This document shows positions 61,198-64,000 of a stretch of 64,000 nt of DNA, one piece after another; the first letter of the stretch is position 1; every line of letters begins with the position of its first letter. Origin of the DNA: Arcticimaribacter sp002477625 (lineage in GTDB: Bacteria; Bacteroidota; Bacteroidia; Flavobacteriales; Flavobacteriaceae); the NCBI GenBank assembly GCA_943846665.1, contig OX044358.1:434001-498000 (forward strand), in the 5' to 3' direction. Made by a program: the position numbers and the translations under genes. Below the pieces are notes generated by a model that saw only the letters and a program-made list of their open reading frames with translations, was not told where the DNA came from and did no database searches.

Positions 61198-62865
61198 ATG
61201 AACACTACAGTTACAATACATTTAGCACACACGTTATTTCATATTGATAGCGATGCCTATGCACTTTTAAAAAATTATTTAAATAAACTAGAAAAAAGTT
61301 TTGCCCAAACCGAAGGAAAGCAAGAGATCTTAGAAGATATTGAAGTTCGGATTGCAGAATTATTTTCACAATACACTGTTCGAGATGGCTATGTTATCTC
61401 AGAACAAAACGTCAAGGATGTAATTGAAATATTAGGTTCTCCAGAAGATATTAGCGAAGAAGAAACAACGGAGGAAAGTTCAAAATCAAATGCTCAAAAA
61501 AAACTATATCGAGACACAGACGAACGAATCATCGGAGGAGTTGCAAGTGGACTTGGGCACTACTTTGGAATTGATCGGGTTTGGATTCGCTTGATTCTCA
61601 TTATCCTTGTACTCTCTTCAATTGGAGGGGTAGTGTTAGTATACATCTTACTATGGGCTCTTATTCCTGAAGCAAAAACGACTTCTGAAAAATTAAGAAT
61701 GAAAGGGGAACCCGTAAACATCTCGAACATCGAAAAAAAAATAAAAGAGGGTTTAGATGATGTCACCCAAAAAGTGAAAAATGTAGACTATTCCAAAGTA
61801 GGGGATGATTTAAAAAAAAAGTCCATAAAGTTTTCGGAAGTGCTTGAGCGATTAATTTTACTCTTAGTTAGTATTGCCAGTAAAGTTATCGGATCCTTTA
61901 TGATCCTTTTCTCAACCATTGTACTGATTGGATTACTTTTTAGTGTTGCAATATTTGGGTTTATCAGCTCTATTGAAATTCCTCATGAAATCTTATTCTT
62001 GACCATGAATACCGATCTTCCTCTTTGGGCATTCTCCTTAATGCTACTTTTTGGAGTTGGAATTCCTTTTACTTTTATTTTTGTTTTAGGTCTTCGACTA
62101 CTTACTTCAAAACGAAAGTTGATGAATAATTCAACCAAGTACACCTTAGGAGTCATTTGGATTACAACCCTACTTTTGATCTCCTTTACCATAGCCCGAG
62201 AGTTCAGATCCAATGCATTTACAGCACGAACGACTCAAAATGAGCTTATCGATATTGACACAAAGGATACGTTACAGATTAGATTAAACACCGTTCAATA
62301 CGACAATGAAATACTGATTTTCAACGCTACACATTTAATCTATAATGATGAAGATGAATTGAATTTACTTTTAGATGAAATTCGTTTGAACGTTACACAA
62401 AGTAAAGACGAGCTTACACAGCTTAGGATAGAGAAAAAGGCAAAAGGGAGGAACCAAAAAAGAGCCCGAGAGAATGCCAATGCAATTGCATACCCATTTG
62501 AATATTACAATAAAAACCTGCTGCTTAACAGCCAATGGCTGGCTTCAGTTGCTCAAGCAAGGAACGAACAACAAGTTCGCTTGAACTTAGAAGTTGCGGA
62601 AGGGCAGCACCTGTATATTGATAGAGACTTCAGTTCTTTGATGTATCGAGGAATTAAAAATGATCAGGATTATTCGCGCAGAAAAATAGCGGGTCATTTA
62701 TGGAAAATGGAAAACGGCATGCTTATTTGTCAAGATTGTACCTCGATAAGTGGAAACATCGATATAGACAACGATCGTTTGCGGATCAAAGTTTCGGACG
62801 ACGAAGCTGATTTTGAGCTGAGTATTGACGAAGATGGGCTTCAAATAAAAACTTCCAACAACTAA
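61198..62865 (+). CDS. PspC-domain membrane protein
   Basis: 555 residues. A cytoplasmic N-terminal region (about 1-95) with KQEILEDIEVRIAELFSQYT and VKDVIEILGSPEDI, as in bacterial DUF1700-like regulators. The PspC domain follows (about 103-165: DERIIGGVASGLGHYFGIDR, then a helix ending WALIPE). Three more helices lie between 215 and 330, and a C-terminal beta-rich exterior region of about 220 residues ends the protein. PadR-PspC pairs are widespread in Bacteroidota and probably sense or protect membrane integrity. Confidence 0.85.
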   Translation: MNTTVTIHLAHTLFHIDSDAYALLKNYLNKLEKSFAQTEGKQEILEDIEVRIAELFSQYTVRDGYVISEQNVKDVIEILGSPEDISEEETTEESSKSNAQKKLYRDTDERIIGGVASGLGHYFGIDRVWIRLILIILVLSSIGGVVLVYILLWALIPEAKTTSEKLRMKGEPVNISNIEKKIKEGLDDVTQKVKNVDYSKVGDDLKKKSIKFSEVLERLILLLVSIASKVIGSFMILFSTIVLIGLLFSVAIFGFISSIEIPHEILFLTMNTDLPLWAFSLMLLFGVGIPFTFIFVLGLRLLTSKRKLMNNSTKYTLGVIWITTLLLISFTIAREFRSNAFTARTTQNELIDIDTKDTLQIRLNTVQYDNEILIFNATHLIYNDEDELNLLLDEIRLNVTQSKDELTQLRIEKKAKGRNQKRARENANAIAYPFEYYNKNLLLNSQWLASVAQARNEQQVRLNLEVAEGQHLYIDRDFSSLMYRGIKNDQDYSRRKIAGHLWKMENGMLICQDCTSISGNIDIDNDRLRIKVSDDEADFELSIDEDGLQIKTSNN

Positions 62866-62927
62866 CCCACTCAATAACAAGGGGTGAGACGTCTTTAAAA
62901 AAGGAGCCTGATATGACTGAGAAATAC

Positions 62928-62957
62928 TTGTCAGAAAGCGGATAAGTATTATATTTG
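62928..62957 (+). promoter_or_regulatory. Consensus promoter of the tRNA-Pro genes
   Basis: TTG at 62928-62930, 19-bp spacer, TATATTTG at 62950-62957, 14 bp before tRNA-Pro(TGG). Confidence 0.85.
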
Positions 62958-62971
62958 CGTACCGAATTTTT

Positions 62972-63049
62972 CGGGGTGTAGCGTAGCCCGGTCATCGCGC
63001 CTGCTTTGGGAGCAGGAGGTCGCAGGTTCGAATCCTGCCACCCCGACCA
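62972..63049 (+). tRNA. tRNA-Pro(TGG) with encoded CCA
   Basis: Acceptor CGGGGTG / CACCCCG, D arm GCG/CGC, anticodon stem CCTGC/GCAGG with loop TTTGGGA (anticodon TGG), T arm GCAGG/CCTGC with loop TTCGAAT. Discriminator A is followed by CCA in the DNA (63047-63049). Confidence 0.96.
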
Positions 63050-63050
63050 A

Positions 63051-63077
63051 AAAAGCTCATTCATTGAGCTTTTTTTA
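63051..63077 (+). terminator. Terminator between the two tRNA-Pro genes
   Basis: 9-bp stem AAAAGCTCA / TGAGCTTTT with a 5-base loop and a T run. Confidence 0.8.
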
Positions 63078-63090
63078 TTTAGAATTGCCA

Positions 63091-63167
<77 letters not shown>

Positions 63168-63173
63168 AAAAAC

Positions 63174-63206
63174 AATATAAACCCTTGATTTAAAAGGGTT
63201 TATATT
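63174..63206 (+). terminator. Terminator after tRNA-Pro(GGG)
   Basis: Perfect 13-bp stem AATATAAACCCTT / AAGGGTTTATATT with a 7-base loop. No long T run follows, only ATATT. Confidence 0.65.
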
Positions 63207-63222
63207 AACTAAAACTACACTA

Positions 63223-63240
63223 GTCACCATATAGGTCACC
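63223..63240 (+). repeat. Tandem GTCACC motifs before the recombinase
   Basis: GTCACC at 63223-63228 and 63235-63240, 12 bp apart (about one helix turn). Comparable to the GGGGTAC pairs at the ends of the tRNA-Arg element; possible recombinase-binding sites. Confidence 0.4.
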
Positions 63241-63268
63241 AAATTTTTATTTTCATATATTTGATATT

Positions 63269-64000
63269 ATGAAAATATCCCTTCTTCATAAACCAAATAA
63301 AGATAATAAAAAAGAATCTCCACTATTTGTTAGAGTTAGGGGTAAGACTTCAAATGGTATTTTTTCAAGTTCTTTAATTTCCACAGGAATTAATATTTTG
63401 CCTAAGAATTTTTCATCAGGAGTAATAAAAACATCTACTCAAAATTATACACACAAGCAAAAGATTGTAAATACCATACTTAACAATCTAGAACAAATCA
63501 TAAGTGATATAAAGGAGAATGGTTTAGAACCCAACCCTCAATTGGTTAAAAAGGAGTATGAGAATAAACTAAAGGAAAGAGAATTCACAACTCCAGTTCC
63601 TAAGTCTTTTTGGAAAGCATTTGAGGAATGGAAAAACAGTAAGAGAGGTAAATCTAGGGGTTACACTAAGACTATAATAACACTTCAAAATAGATTAATT
63701 GATTTTCAGAGTTATAATAAATCAATAATTACTTTCGATTTTATAGTTGGTAGGACTATTATTTTTCAAAGCGAATTTGAGAATTTTCTTATGGATAGTA
63801 GAGAACTTTCCAATAATTACGTAAACAAACTCTATGGAAATCTAAGTTCCTTTTTGTATTTCAGTTATCAGTTAGGATATATTCAAAGAAAACCCAAGTT
63901 GAAATTACTATCTCAGTTAGTTGTTGATGAAAAAGTTTATTTAAGAACAGAAGAAGTAATAAAACTATTCAATTCAACAAAGTGGGATTTTGAGGAAGGA
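63269..64000 (+). CDS. Tyrosine recombinase (integrase), N-terminal part, cut by window edge
   Basis: 244 residues are visible without a stop. The arm-type N-terminal domain (KESPLFVRVRGKTSNGIFSS, STGINILPKNFSSG) and the SAM-like core-binding domain (FWKAFEEWKNSKRGKSRGYT, YVNKLYGNLSSFLYFSYQLG) are intact. The catalytic domain is just beginning (VDEKVYLRTEEVIKLFNSTK). This is the layout of Bacteroidota phage_integrase SAM-like proteins. Position and direction behind tRNA-Pro(GGG) mark the left end of another integrated element. TATATTTG at 63256-63263 lies five bp before the ATG, so transcripts might be leaderless. Confidence 0.9.
   Translation, partial: MKISLLHKPNKDNKKESPLFVRVRGKTSNGIFSSSLISTGINILPKNFSSGVIKTSTQNYTHKQKIVNTILNNLEQIISDIKENGLEPNPQLVKKEYENKLKEREFTTPVPKSFWKAFEEWKNSKRGKSRGYTKTIITLQNRLIDFQSYNKSIITFDFIVGRTIIFQSEFENFLMDSRELSNNYVNKLYGNLSSFLYFSYQLGYIQRKPKLKLLSQLVVDEKVYLRTEEVIKLFNSTKWDFEEG

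Overview
The window looks like the chromosome of a marine-type member of the Flavobacteriaceae (Bacteroidota). The evidence is AT-rich DNA, perfect matches to the flavobacterial promoter (TTG, 17-23 bp, TAnnTTTG) upstream of tRNA, oxyR, padR and purU genes, a type III plus a type II glutamine synthetase, B12-dependent methylmalonyl-CoA mutase with MeaB and epimerase, and many secreted proteins and lipoproteins of Bacteroidota style. Species cannot be named from the sequence.

Layout. 1-3057: ammonium channel (cut by the left edge), an outer-membrane barrel and purU. 3061-15729: mostly minus-strand genes. An AIR-synthase gene (purM) and prfA-pyrF bracket a five-gene periplasmic redox locus (cadherin-like lipoprotein, thioredoxin, ApbE flavin transferase, DUF4266 lipoprotein, DUF3570 barrel). 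These are followed by divergent glutamine synthetases and a CaCA cation antiporter.

15845-about 32200: tRNA-Arg(ACG) and a genomic island in decay. A 52-bp copy of the tRNA 3' end recurs 3179 bp downstream and encloses a small integrative element with a frameshifted tyrosine recombinase. Beyond the second copy the same left-end sequence starts again, as expected for tandem (accreted) elements. The rest of the island is an array of mainly minus-strand cargo genes: secreted NTF2-like proteins, small membrane proteins, InlB-repeat lipoproteins and a 1361-residue BspA-like lipoprotein ending in a cupredoxin-like domain. Five cargo genes are directly preceded by the 3' end of one small gene (MPRPKGS family), of which a nearly complete copy sits at 21637-21848 behind two ribbon-helix-helix genes. 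A second short leader precedes five cargo start codons. This cassette-like pattern is the most unusual structure in the window.

32244-41046: propionate/methylmalonyl-CoA locus: mutase large and small subunits, a nitrilase, a class 3 aldehyde dehydrogenase, a stand-alone B12-type domain without its cobalamin-ligand motif, MeaB and epimerase. 41131-50464: a VOC-family gene broken by a stop codon, an SCP2-like protein, a 2131-residue secreted repeat protein and two lipoproteins. 50528-55287: a minus-strand run with TIM-barrel isomerase, SDR, Gfo/Idh/MocA oxidoreductase, a flavin-type oxidase and a DUF3089 hydrolase. 55436-62865: Cu/Zn superoxide dismutase, ECF sigma factor with a membrane partner, acyltransferase, Nudix, cyclophilin, OxyR with its redox cysteines at 199 and 208, and a PadR/PspC pair. 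62972-64000: two tRNA-Pro genes, then the start of a second, apparently intact tyrosine recombinase, so another tRNA-linked element begins at the right edge.
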